A DNA stretch of 64,000 bases from Isoetes taiwanensis (GCA_021234155.1 JAJEKV010000039.1:7639077-7703076); one strand, 5' to 3'; counted from the stretch's first letter, positions 48,075-57,560 are shown. Program-made: numbers and translations. Notes: a model not told the origin generated them from the letters alone.

Positions 48075-48563
48075 GAACTCGGGGGGATTGTCGGGGAACT
48101 CATATGTTTATAATTATCAAATTATCGAGGGGATTTGGAAAGACAATCTCTGCAATTGCTTTGATTTTGAAGGCTAGACCGCCAAAGCGTCAAAGATACA
48201 ATGTAGAAGAATGCGGGGAGCACCTTGATTGTTTGCCCTAAATCGCTTTTAAAACAATGGGAACATGAATTGAAGGAAAAAGTAGCACCATCTGTCAAGC
48301 TATCTGTGTACATATACCATGAAGATCAGAGAAGAATAAATTGTGTTGAACTTTGTAAGCACGACATTGTGCTTACTACATATGGAACCATTTGTTTTGA
48401 ATTACAGAAGCCATCTGAAGAGGATGAAAAGAAGCAGCCCCCCAGGCTAAGGGGCACACTGTCGAACATTAGGTGGTTTAGAATTATTCTGGATGAAGCT
48501 CAATCCATTAGAAAAGCTCACACTAAAAGTTCACGTGCTTGCTGGGGCTTAAGGGCACAATGA
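48075..48563 (+). pseudogene. Captured fragment of a RAD5/HLTF-type SNF2 helicase
   Basis: Motif I is split by a short unspliced or inserted stretch: GGIVGEL at 48079-48105, then GFGKTISAIALILKARPPK from 48131. Motif Ia is IVCPKSLLKQWEHEL, then VLTTYGTICFEL, and motif II is IRWFRIILDEAQSIRKAHTK. The piece ends at SRACWGLRA, just before motif III. The spacing fits the N-terminal helicase lobe of RAD5-like DNA-repair translocases. No HIRAN, RING or second lobe is present, so it cannot function. Confidence 0.8.
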
Positions 48564-49309
48564 AGATGGTGCCTTTCTGGAACATGCGACCTTCTACGAC
48601 ACATATGTCACATATGTCACATATCTGAAAAGTTCTAGAATGTTCTAGAAAGTTTTAAAAAGTTTTAAAACATAAGAGAATCTTGGGTGAGCCTAAGGAA
48701 TCCTTCTAGAAAATTCGAATGTTGTAGAAAGTTCTAGAATGAATGTTGCGAGAGAATACAGCGATTTTTCTTCCCAAAGCATTTTGCTAGATGACCAATT
48801 AAAATATTTTAGTTCAACCAACTCCACAATTCTCTTGATTTTCGATGAACAAACTTGTCCAAGAAGGCAACAACCTCCACAACCTCAGAATGGCCATAAT
48901 GAAGAAATTAAAAAAGGCGGTTTAAAGATTTTCGAAAAAAGCGCATGATTTTTGGGCTGCTGTATGTTGTGACTGTCGGATCATACAATCGATGCAGCAG
49001 CAACCCATAAAAATCTTGGCGCTCAAACGGAACAAGTTCATGAGTCATGAAGCGAAAACAATCTGAGCATGGCGTTACACTTCCAGCTCTTCTCCCTCCG
49101 CTTTGTTTTCTCCTCCACGCCGCGCTCGTGCTGCTGGTTGTCGTCGTCAACGCAAATTTCATCAAATTTTCCACTTCCCTCTCCCGTCATTTTACCTTTT
49201 ACCCTCTTTGGCTCGTCGTGATCTTTCTTTTTCCTTGTCGCAGGTTGATGTTCTTATTCGCCACTCCACACGAGACCAACTTGCCCATGGTCATATGATT
49301 TCTTTAGCT

Positions 49310-50470
49310 GGCTTGCCTTCGTTCGCATGCCCCGTCACTATCCTTCAGCGCCTAGTTTCTACCGGTTCTTGTTACCTCCTCGATCCTCCGTCCGGCGGTC
49401 CTCTTTTTCGCTCCTCTCCTCCCTCTCTGTGTCCTTTATTCTATCCGACTGCTCGAGGGTGGTGGGCGGTGTGTCTTCTTGCTATCGGCTTAAATCCATC
49501 CCAGTCTGGTCCTCATTCGGCTCGTCGCGGCGGGGCCTTGGCGGCTGCCGCTCGGAGGGTTCCACATGATGTTGCGCGCGCTCACGGTCGTTGTCATATT
49601 CGCAGTAGGCTTATTTTTTCGTGCCTAGCTTTGCTCACCATATGATAGTGGGCTTATTTTTTCGTGCATAGCTTTGCTCACCATATATCATATTACATCC
49701 TCACTGTGTAAGTTTAGAGACGTTGCTTTTTATGTTATTAGACGTGGTTGACTTTTCATGTTCTTTTAGCCCATAGTTTTTATTATTCTCCCTCGTTTCC
49801 TCCGTTTTTGCTCAATATGCAGGGTCCACATGCTGAGGCTCGTACTTCCGGCTGCTGGCAGTCCTCGTCTTTCATATAATCCGTGATTTGCATTCATATC
49901 ATATGTGCATTGTACGTATTAACGTGGTTTGTTTTGTCTTCGCCTTGTTGCCGTCCTCGTTGGCATGCCGGAGCGCTTCCTTCGATTCGTCATCGTGGCG
50001 GCGTTCTTTTCTTTTCATTGTTTTTGTTCTCTAATATCCTTCCTTTTTTCAGGTCATTGCGCTGATGCCGTCTAGCCGGGGCGCTTCCTTAGATTCGTCA
50101 TCGGCGCGGCGTCCTTGTCTTTTCATTGTTTTTCTCTAATATCCTTTCCTTTTTCAGGTCATTGAGCTGATATCGTCCATAGTCGGCACTTCTGGTTTTC
50201 GTCGTCAACGTGTAGCTTCCTTCTCGCTTGAATCACACTCTTCGGATCCTGGTTTCCTTTCTTCCCCTGCCCGCTTGCCTTCATTCGCATGCCCCCTCAC
50301 TATCCTTCAGTGCCTAATTTCTACCGGTTCCTATCATCTCCTCGATACTCCGTCCGGCGGCCCTCTTTTTCGTTCCTCTCTTTTCTCTCTGCGTCCTTTA
50401 TCCTATCCGACTACTCGGGGGTGGTGGCGGGCGTGTCTTCTTGCTATAAACTTCTGTTTGGAGTTTTTGT
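49310..50470. repeat. Direct repeats in the middle of CACTA 2
   Basis: A ~180-bp block with GCATGCCCC(G/C)TCACTATCC and CTCCGTCCGGCGG occurs at about 49315 and 50275. A second, ~95-bp block (GATTCGTCATCG..., TTTCAGGTCATTG) occurs twice between 49985 and 50170. The sequence is pyrimidine-rich. Apparent frames here are not conserved between copies. Confidence 0.75.
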
Positions 50471-50869
50471 GGCCCTGGCCTTATAGTTGAGGAAGTCCTT
50501 TGGTAGTCGGCGGTTTTGTGTCTCTCGCGAGTCCCTTCCCGAATCCCATCGATCGGGCCATCGGATCGCCATTCTAGGAAGGGGACGGCTCTCTCAGGCC
50601 ATTTCGTTTTGGCTCGGTTATCGGCGTCTTCTCACCGCAACTTCCTTCCTTCTCGTAGCTTCCCTCCCTTCCCGCCCTGCTCAATGGGGACGCGTCTGTT
50701 TCATTTGTGTTTTTAGGCCTTGCACTTTTGTTGTTGTTCACTTTGCATTTACTATAATTATGTTTTTTCATCACTATCATGTCATTTTTTCATATGTTAT
50801 TTTCCACCCGATGGGTGATGCTTTCTCCACCTTTCAGGTGATGCTATCTCCACCTGTGGGTGAATCTAT

Positions 50870-51030
50870 TTATTTCCACCTTGAGGGTGATGCTATTTAT
50901 TTCCACCTTGAGGGTGACGCTATTTATTTCCACCTTGAGGGTGATGCTATTTATTTCCACCTTGAGGGTGACGCTATTTATTTCCACCTTGAGGGTGATG
51001 CTATTTATTTCCACCTTGAGGATGCCGCAT
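50870..51030. repeat. 27-bp tandem repeat with 54-bp higher order
   Basis: About six units of GATGCTATTTATTTCCACCT plus TGAGGGT. Units alternate GATGCT and GACGCT, so the array grew as 54-bp pairs. One frame reads FHLEGDAIY repeatedly, but nothing supports translation. Weaker variants of the unit lead in from about 50800 and trail to 51065. Confidence 0.9.
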
Positions 51031-51376
51031 ATTTGTTTTCCACCCGCTGGGTGATGCTTCTCCACCTTTTTGCGTGCTACTTTTTATGTTTCTAATTTGC
51101 TCTTCCTTGCAGGTTTTTTATTGTGCGGCTTGCCTTGTCCCTGCCATGCATGGTAGTTTTTATAACCATTCACGGGTATTTTTTGGGTTCATTTGAGTTG
51201 CTGCAGGTTTTCCGCGGTCTTCTGAGGTCCTGCCATATTTGTGTTCGCCATCAACCCACCTTTTCGGCTCTCCACGCAACACATTGGGGATTACGCGCGT
51301 CTTACGGGGTCTGCTATATTACATTGCCAATCAATCCATCTCCTTCGGTTTTCCAGGCAACACATTCAAGGTTGTT

Positions 51377-51453
51377 GGCGACCATTTCTCATTAGGGTTT
51401 TCCTCGAAAACCCGAAAGGGCGGGGTTTTTTATCCCGGTGAGAAGTTGTCGCC
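51377..51453 (+). ncRNA. Candidate structured RNA motif, copy A
   Basis: An outer stem (GGCGACCATTTCTCAT with GTGAGAAGTTGTCGCC, 15 of 16 positions pairing with G-U) encloses a hairpin GGGTTTT-TCCTCG-AAAACCC, then GAAAGGGCGGGGTTTTTTAT and CCC. Copy B at 54570-54650 (minus) keeps the core almost unchanged while the outer stem has different bases that still pair. The function is unknown. Confidence 0.5.
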
Positions 51454-51521
51454 ATTACCCTTCTATATTGCCTGTGCACATTTCTTTTTACGGGGTAGTC
51501 CGATATTGTTCCTATGGTCAA

Positions 51522-51834
51522 TGTTACGCACTAGCAACCTCTAGTGATAACCAACACACCAAAAGGGCGGATCCTTCAAGGAAATCGTTATCCAATGGGC
51601 CCCAACCTTTCCAGGCTTTATCCCATACCCCACAGACCATATCAATTCCTTCCCTTCCTCGAGATGCTTGCCCTCAAGCATGTGGAACACACCAATGTTG
51701 CCACGAGGAATTGAACCTTGGCTCTGATACCAAATGTTACGCACTAGCAACCTCTAGTGATAACCAACACACCAAAAGGGCGGATCCTTCAAGGAAATCG
51801 TTATCCAATGGGCCCCAACCTTTCCAGGCTTTAC
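51522..51834 (-). mobile_element. TRIM retrotransposon (terminal-repeat retrotransposon in miniature)
   Basis: Two direct ~100-bp repeats (51522-51626 and 51735-51834) flank ~108 bp. On the minus strand the repeat begins TGGGATAAAGCC and ends GTGCGTAACA, i.e. TG...CA LTR ends. Three bases inside is TGGTATCAGAGC, the primer-binding site for initiator tRNA-Met. A purine tract (TGTGGGGTA) precedes the other LTR. The 5' LTR lacks its first five bases where the LINE tail joins. There is no coding capacity. Confidence 0.8.
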
Positions 51835-51932
51835 TGTCTCTTTGGGGCAGTTCTCCTTCCTCCTCACTTGCTTTGTAACATTACCATTCTTTTAATATAT
51901 TGCTGACACAGTTCTTCAAAAAAAAAAAAACT
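51835..51932 (+). mobile_element. LINE 3' tail, severely 5'-truncated
   Basis: CTGTCTCTTTGGGGCAGTTC through CACAGTTCTT and a run of A is almost identical to the end of the LINE at 29289-29382. It sits exactly between the TRIM and the B3 fragment. Confidence 0.85.
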
Positions 51933-52095
51933 GCACCAAAGGACCCCAGCAATGTCGGCAAGCTCAACCGCCTTGTGATCCCTAAGCTACAGGCTGAAGC
52001 CCATTTTCCTTTGCACCATGACATGCTCTACTTTGAAGACTTCCAAGGTAACAGCTGGCAGTTTAGATACTCTTACTGGCATAGCAGCCAGAGCT
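51933..52095 (+). pseudogene. Captured B3 DNA-binding domain fragment
   Basis: The frame reads [20 protein letters not shown], then FPLH and [16 protein letters not shown], then HSSQSYV. This is the N-terminal two thirds of a plant B3 domain of RAV/NGATHA/ABI3 type. It starts right after the LINE poly-A and ends where a minus-strand exon begins. The C-terminal strand of the domain is missing. It is a transposon-carried fragment, not a working transcription factor. Confidence 0.85.
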
Positions 52096-52099
52096 ATGT

Positions 52100-52548
52100 T
52101 CCAATTCCACTTTCCATGTATGGATCTCCGAAACAAGGCCATCAACAGGTGTAGCCACATAGTACCTCGGCTTTTCAAAATCCTCATCAATGGGGTCGGC
52201 TTCATATGGAACTTGTGCAATTGAAACGCAAATTCCTCCACCATCATATATCACAAAATCATCGGCGTTTGGCGAGGGTAAAGTTGCAAGTTCAAGCATT
52301 GCTGCTGATTCCAACCTTGATGTTGATCTTTCAACTTCCATAGTGCCATTAGAATTACTTGTATACCCAGCATGAGATTTTAAATCATAACCTTCTTCCC
52401 CCTGTATTGACGTATCCATATGTGCTTCTTTGGTTTGCTGATATAGTTCGAGACAATATTTTTCCAGCTCTTGCAATCTCTCAAAGCCCCAAAAAAAACC
52501 ATTTTTCTCAAAGTCTAGATGAAGGAGGTAATTCATGCGGTAGCACAT
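52100..52548 (-). pseudogene. Captured exon of an unrecognised gene
   Basis: An open minus-strand frame of ~150 codons with coding-like composition: [60 protein letters not shown]. It has a likely short coiled coil at the start. I do not recognise the family. It abuts the B3 fragment head-on inside CACTA 2, so it is probably another captured piece. Confidence 0.45.
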
Positions 52549-52687
52549 CTACTGTGATGATGCATGTGCAGGCAACATGCTTAAATGAAGCTGCAGGTTG
52601 GTCGTCAGAGTCTTTTTCAGACAGGTATCAATCAGACAGGTATTGAATTTGTAATCCTAAAAAACCAAAACTTCGTGTATAAAAAAT

Positions 52688-53220
52688 ATACGTCACATGC
52701 GACCACCTACGTCACATATACGTACTAACGTGTCATATACGTCACATATACATACTGACGTGTCATATACGTCACATATACGTATGGACGTGTCATATAC
52801 GTCACATATAATGCATCTTGGCGTGTCATATATCGACACATACGTCACATACGTCACATATAACGACGCCGCATGCGCGGCGCCACGTCGTAAACATCAC
52901 ACACTGTGCCGTCCACCGGGCGCAAGCGCCCACCGGGGCGTGGCCGGATGCGCTACGTCCGCGATTGTCGACGTCGCACCATACGCCGCATGCGCGGCCA
53001 GCGGGCGGCGATGACACGTCATCCGCTCGGGCGTGACACTGTCGTCCGCTTGGCGCGATTTTTGCCGTCCCGCTGGCGGCGTCCGCGATGTCGACGCCGC
53101 ACCATACGTGTCGACGCCGCACCATACGCCGCATGCGGCGTGCTCGCGACGCGGGCGCCGCATTGACGCCGCATGGTGGCGTTATTTTGCGGCGTCCGTC
53201 GCCGCCGGCGTCGCCAAGCC
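52688..53220. repeat. Right subterminal region of CACTA 2
   Basis: 52688-52860 holds three to four tandem ~31-34-bp units with ACGTGTCATATACGTCACAT, rich in ACGT cores. From 52860 the sequence becomes very GC-rich (GGGCGCAAGCGCCCACC, CGCCGCATGCG) and resembles the right end of CACTA 1. Confidence 0.8.
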
Positions 53221-53251
53221 CACGTCGCTAAAAGTCCATTCTCTTGTTGTG

Positions 53252-53547
53252 AATGACCATCGGTTTGAAGAGGCGTTCTGGAAATTTTCACAACATCTGA
53301 GGTTGTAAAGCTGAAATTATTGTGTCCAAGCAATTCCAGGAACCTACGTTCAAAGTCTATTGTCATTGTGTGACAACAGCAAAATGCAATGAGCAAGCAC
53401 TAACCTCTCAATATGTCTGCCTCTGCCATGCAAGCCCATGCTATCAAAGTGATATATTCCTAGTTTATATCTCTGTGCGAGACACGCGCGGCTTACGATT
53501 AGAAAACAGGTCCAGTAATGTCCATCACAAGCAGGCACAAACATGTA
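53252..53547 (-). pseudogene. ULP1-like protease, His-Asp-Gln part
   Basis: The minus strand reads YMFVPACDGHYWTCFLIV (catalytic His in GHYW), then LGIYHFDSMGLHGRG (catalytic Asp), then after a shift or small intron FERRFLELLGHNNFSF and TPLQTDGH, where CACTA 2 enters. With SCGPAV on the other side the C48 triad plus Gln is complete in the pre-insertion sequence. C48 enzymes cut SUMO-like modifiers or related substrates. Confidence 0.75.
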
Positions 53548-53683
53548 CTGTCACTTATCTAGATTCACATGTTTCCTTATTGTTTTGTAATTATTTATGT
53601 CCTTGAAACTATATCGAGTGAAAAAGAGGGTCAAAGAAATGAAAGGATGGCTTAGATGATCACAAATCAGATGAAAGTATCAC

Positions 53684-53824
53684 CTTGAGAAGAGGAGGAT
53701 CAATTGATCATTGAACCACTGCGTATCAGCTTCCAAAATTTTGATGTCGGTGGAGCTAATCACGATAGTTTCAGTTCCATTCAACCCACTTCCAAATGTG
53801 TATGTGGCTTTAGATAGACAGGGA
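53684..53824 (-). pseudogene. ULP1-like protease, N-terminal exon
   Basis: The frame reads PCLSKATYTFGSGL then ETIVISSTDIKILEADTQWF then NDQLILLF, matching the C48 opening (xITxxDLxxLxxxxWLND). The AG acceptor before 53824 joins in frame with the FCP1-domain exon that ends at 53985. The donor at 53683 does not join in frame with the next exon as I read it, so a small exon is missed or the gene has a frameshift. Confidence 0.65.
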
Positions 53825-54391
53825 CTGCCGAAGCTCTATCATCTTTAGTTCTAAACACACGAGAGAATATTTGCTCACAATCCATTCAAATATTTTAAAT
53901 TGAAAAAGTACAACACATATCATAGAAAATTTTTTACTTATATTAACTTTCAAAGAGTTTTACAAGATTCATTTATGAAAATACTTGTCGAGTATTTTCA
54001 TGCAGTTGCACGACTCTTCAGAATCCCACATGTTCCACATTTGATTTTCCTTCACATAAGCAGGCACACCTTCTGCAGCCAAAATTCCTTCCAGCCATGG
54101 TTTGAGTTGCTCCAAAAGGAAATTGGAATCCAATCTGTCTGGAGCAAAACTATTTGGACATATCATGGTGTTCGGCTGGTTGGCAGAACTCGTATATCTA
54201 CTGTCATCTATCAACAATGTGTTTTTCACTTGGTATTTTCAGTATTTCTGGTATACTTTGGACAGATCCTTAAGGAAAATTGGCTTATTAACCACTTTTA
54301 ACTTTGTGTTGGTGCAATCATCCTGATTCCAAATAAAAAGAAATTTGCCCTTATATTTCTGCAGCAACTTTCTCACCAACAAGTCAACATT

Positions 54392-55388
54392 CTAGAATGG
54401 GACTCGCATGAAACCAACAAACCGCGACTTGCTTCTCATTCATCTCAGCAGATTTTCTACAATGATGGATAGTGGGTAGCCGCACACATGTGAACTACCC
54501 ATAAAAAATAAAGGGAAAATCCAATTATATCATTTGGATCCCAACAAAATACAATGCTAATAGTGTACCTGCCGAAAGCTTATCACCGGGATTAAAAAAC
54601 CCCACCCTTTCGGGTTTTCGAGGAAAAACCCTAGTGATAAGCCTTCGGCAAGGGGCTTGGACAAACGTAAGGCATAAAAAAACGCTCCCAAAACCCACGA
54701 ATGGAAAAGTCGAAACAGATGCCGCTCGCTAACCTGTACCTACACATCACCAACAAAACAACAAGACAAAACAAACCTCCCAGAGTGGAGGGGCTGATTC
54801 TGTAGCGTGCCCGCGATAAAAATACAATAACAAAGAGGGGGGGGTGGGTGCAAAGAGAATAAGGATGCTGGCGAGAGAGAAGAGGAAGCGCCGATGAGAA
54901 GTCGAAGCAGAAACGCGCCTAAAAAAGCGAACTCCCAACCAAAACGGGCATGCACCGCCCGCATGCATGCAAAACATGCATGCTCGTCCCATTCTAGAAT
55001 GGCGATCCGATGTCTCGCATCGATGGGATTCTAGAATGGGACTCGCATGAAACCAACAAAACGCCCGAATACCAAAGGACTTCCTTAACAAACTAGGATC
55101 GAGGACGAAGGTCACAGGATGAAGGCTAGAGGCCGAGAAAGGACAGCATGAAAGAAACGCCAAATTGTCCAAACCAGGCAGGAAGAAGCCCCTCCCCTGC
55201 CTGGAAACAATTCAAAGAGAATAAGGTACTGCTGAGAGAGAAGAGGAAGCGCCGATGAGAAGTCGAAGCAGAAACGCGCCTAAAAAAGCGAACTCCCAAC
55301 CAGAACGGGCATGCGCCGCCCGCATGCATGCAAAACATGCATGCTCGTCCCATTCTAGAATGGCGATCCGATGTCTCGGATCGATGGG
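54392..55388 (-). mobile_element. 1-kb repeat element made of two related units, inserted in the FCP1 exon
   Basis: ATT flanks both sides (54389-54391, 55389-55391) and the exon is continuous without it. Two ~180-bp direct repeats (54851-55032, 55210-55388) share GGAAGCGCCGATGAGAAGTC and CATGCATGCAAAACATGCAT. The junction at 55030-55035 (GGG-ATT-CTAGAATGGG) repeats the element's own two ends, so the element reads as two head-to-tail units of about 640 and 355 bp. Related sequence, including this junction, lies in CACTA 2 (about 50480-51520, plus strand). No TIR, LTR or coding frame is seen. Confidence 0.7.
54570..54650 (-). ncRNA. Candidate structured RNA motif, copy B
   Basis: On the minus strand TGCCGAAGGCTTATCAC pairs with GTGATAAGCTTTCGGCA over 17 positions (one G-U). 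Inside is the same core as copy A: TAGGGTTTTTCCTCGAAAAC, CCGAAAGGGTGGGGTTTTTT, AATCCCGG. It belongs to the 1-kb repeat element. Confidence 0.5.
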
Positions 55389-56109
55389 ATTACTCTTAGC
55401 CATGCTGGACCACAATGCAATCTCAAATTTTGAAAAACACCATTCTAAGAACTCCTGTAATCCAGGCCTGGAAACTGCTGCCTTTTGAAGGTTCAATTTT
55501 TGGAGGGTCACTTCTGGCTCGGCCGATGCAGGGATCCTCTCTTTCAAGTCATAAAACTTGTCCAAACCCCCATTAAAATCTAGAACAAGGAGAATTTCAG
55601 TTAACCTTTTAGTTTTTCTTGGTTGGGGTTGTATTGGACTTGATAAGCAGGCTGCATCTTGTTTAGAATCTGGGGTTTCTTTGTCAACTTCATCACCTAT
55701 ATCTGCCTGTGGCTCATGTTCAGCAGCAAAACTTTTGTCTGGTGAAGGATCCCGTGCAGAATGAGTCTCAGGGGAATTAATTTTCCCTCCTAAAACAGAT
55801 GCACTGGGAATCTCATCGTGATGGCTTGCAGTAGCATTTATCTCTGTAACATAATTGAAATGAGGAAGACCAAAGAAAAATACAAAAAAATAAATCATGT
55901 ATGTGGCATTTGGTACTTACTTGACACGACTGCATTCAGTTCACTATTCAAATTTTGTTTTAGATTCTCTCCGCTGTCAACAGCTGGGATTGACTTTGAA
56001 GTATCAAATGGGGTGAATTCTAGGTGCACCCGAGAGGTATCTTGCAGTCCCATAACTGATCGAGGCGTGGATAACTGTTGGATATCCGTGGTCTCAAATT
56101 TCTGCAATT

Positions 56110-57000
56110 TTGCAAACGCTAAGTCAGTAGACCTGTGACAACATCAGTAAACATTAGTTAAGGTACTTACTTGTGTTTATTGGTTCTTGTGGTACCACTC
56201 GAACACCAAAAGCCAAAACCCATGTCTCAGACATAATGTAAGCACAACCTATCGCAGCAGTTCTAGAGTGTTCAAACAAACTAATATCAATAGAGTCCGC
56301 AAACGAGGTTAGAGATGATACGTTTACCCCAAAGGTGGACAAGAGCATGGAATGTGATACCGGTGACTCCATTCTACCATCACAACCGGCAACAATTTAG
56401 CCCCTCCATTTCGCATAATCAGCCCACAATATAACCCATCACCCCTTTCTTTCCGCCGGGCCTCAGAAGCATTGAAGTGTAGATCTAAAGGAGTGTCATG
56501 GCCACTATGTTCGTAGAAAATCTCAAATCTTTGCATTCAAGGTTGCACCAGCGCATAGTTTCACATGCCTTTAACTCAATTTTTAGTTTCAAGCGGTTCC
56601 TTATTCAGCCACTATGTTGAGGAAAATCTCAAATCTTTGCATTCAGGTTCGCGACTCTACAGGTAGGCTTCACATGGCCCAACTCAGAGTGGTGCAGTTT
56701 ACTTCAGTTCCTTATTCAATTAATTCAGCCCGGACAACCACGTACCATTTGGCTCTTCATCCTTTAGTTGGCTTACAACTTAGAATACCCTCTGTTGCTT
56801 TTCGGTTGTTGTCATGATTGAAGCGCCATGTATGCAAATCAGCTCTAATTTGATGCTTTTATGCTCCATCAGCTCAATCACTTTCTATTGATATCGGTTT
56901 TTCTATCCTGGATTTACTTGCATCTATCAAACCTAGGCCGATGTTGCAGCCAACCATTCCCTTCACCAAGTCGCCATGATGCGCAAAACAAACACTACAT
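56110..57000. other. Spacer or upstream exons of the FCP1-ULP1 gene, not resolved
   Basis: Short minus-strand frames at 56536-56324 and 56372-56154 might be exons, but I do not recognise them and cannot place splice sites. Confidence 0.3.
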
Positions 57001-57560
57001 ATGTGACCTCTAACATAATAAGCCCACATGTTGATGGAAGACCACAGTCACACACCACACAACATAAGGTGCTCTCTATGTCTTGCTTTTACCACACAAC
57101 ACGGTACACACCCATTCCACTATTCCATTCCATCCTTTCCCTTCCACTGTTCCTTCATTCCATTCCATTCCATTCCTGATTCCTTCCATTCCACCACAGG
57201 CTGGTAACCTGCCACCACACCACGGGTGCAGCCTGCAGCCAGGATTGCATGCTCACCTGGCCCCATGGGCTGCCTATTGCCACTATTGGCACAATAATAC
57301 ACCACACCACACTACACTAGTACACCACCTCACTTTCAGCTACTACTATCACCTCACATATACCATGCGCCACAGTAACAGCGCTGGCCAGCACCATTGG
57401 CGGCACAACACCCCACTCCACCGATGGAGGCGCACCACCACAAATGCTAGCATTATTCTCATCACTACACCACAAACAACATGCCAACAACTCCATAGGA
57501 CCACACATATCTCATCAATCATTCACTACTACAAAATGGTAAATGGCACAAAAGTGACAT
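57000..57560. repeat. CA/CCA-rich low-complexity block with (ATTCC)n
   Basis: CACCACAC-type sequence with a run of CCATT pentamers at about 57118-57195. Composition resembles the block at 44420-44890. Confidence 0.75.

Larger units (their letters stand above)
47194..53251. mobile_element. CACTA-type DNA transposon 2, carrying gene fragments
   Basis: The left end is CACAACAAGAAAAAGGCCAT and the right end, read inward, CACAACAAGAGAATGGACTT; both run into TTAGCGACG. AAT flanks both sides (47191-47193 and 53252-53254), and the ULP1 reading frame is continuous across the gap. Ends and subterminal arrays match CACTA 1, but the interiors are unrelated. No transposase is present. Inside are a SNF2 helicase piece, a B3-domain piece, an unknown exon, a TRIM, a LINE tail and repeats: a gene-fragment-carrying element moved in trans. 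Confidence 0.9.
53985..56101 (-). pseudogene. FCP1/NIF-type HAD phosphatase domain, 5' part of the FCP1-ULP1 gene
   Basis: Exons on the minus strand: 56101-55921, then 55843 onward. A disordered linker leads to EILLVLDFNGGL (HAD motif I; second Asp is Asn as in many plant FCP1-like proteins), SRPGLQEFLEWCFSKFEIAL, WSSMAKSN. The exon is cut by the 54392-55388 insertion and continues VDLLVRKLLQKYKGKFLFIW, KPIFLKDLSKVYQKY, a TGA at 54241-54239, then VKNTLLIDDSRYTSSANQPN and LKPWLEGILAAEGVPAYVKE. The donor after 53985 joins in phase to the ULP1 exon at 53824, suggesting one fused gene. Earlier exons were not found with certainty. Insertions and the stop make it a pseudogene here. Confidence 0.75.

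Noticed and set aside
49103-49645. 180-codon plus-strand frame in CACTA 2
   Set aside because: It lies in pyrimidine-rich repeats; the second repeat copy does not keep the frame and no domain is recognisable.
51377-51453. Hammerhead ribozyme, suggested by a hairpin followed by GAAA
   Set aside because: The required CUGANGA box before the hairpin is absent in both copies (CATTA/CACTA there instead), and only two bases separate the stems.
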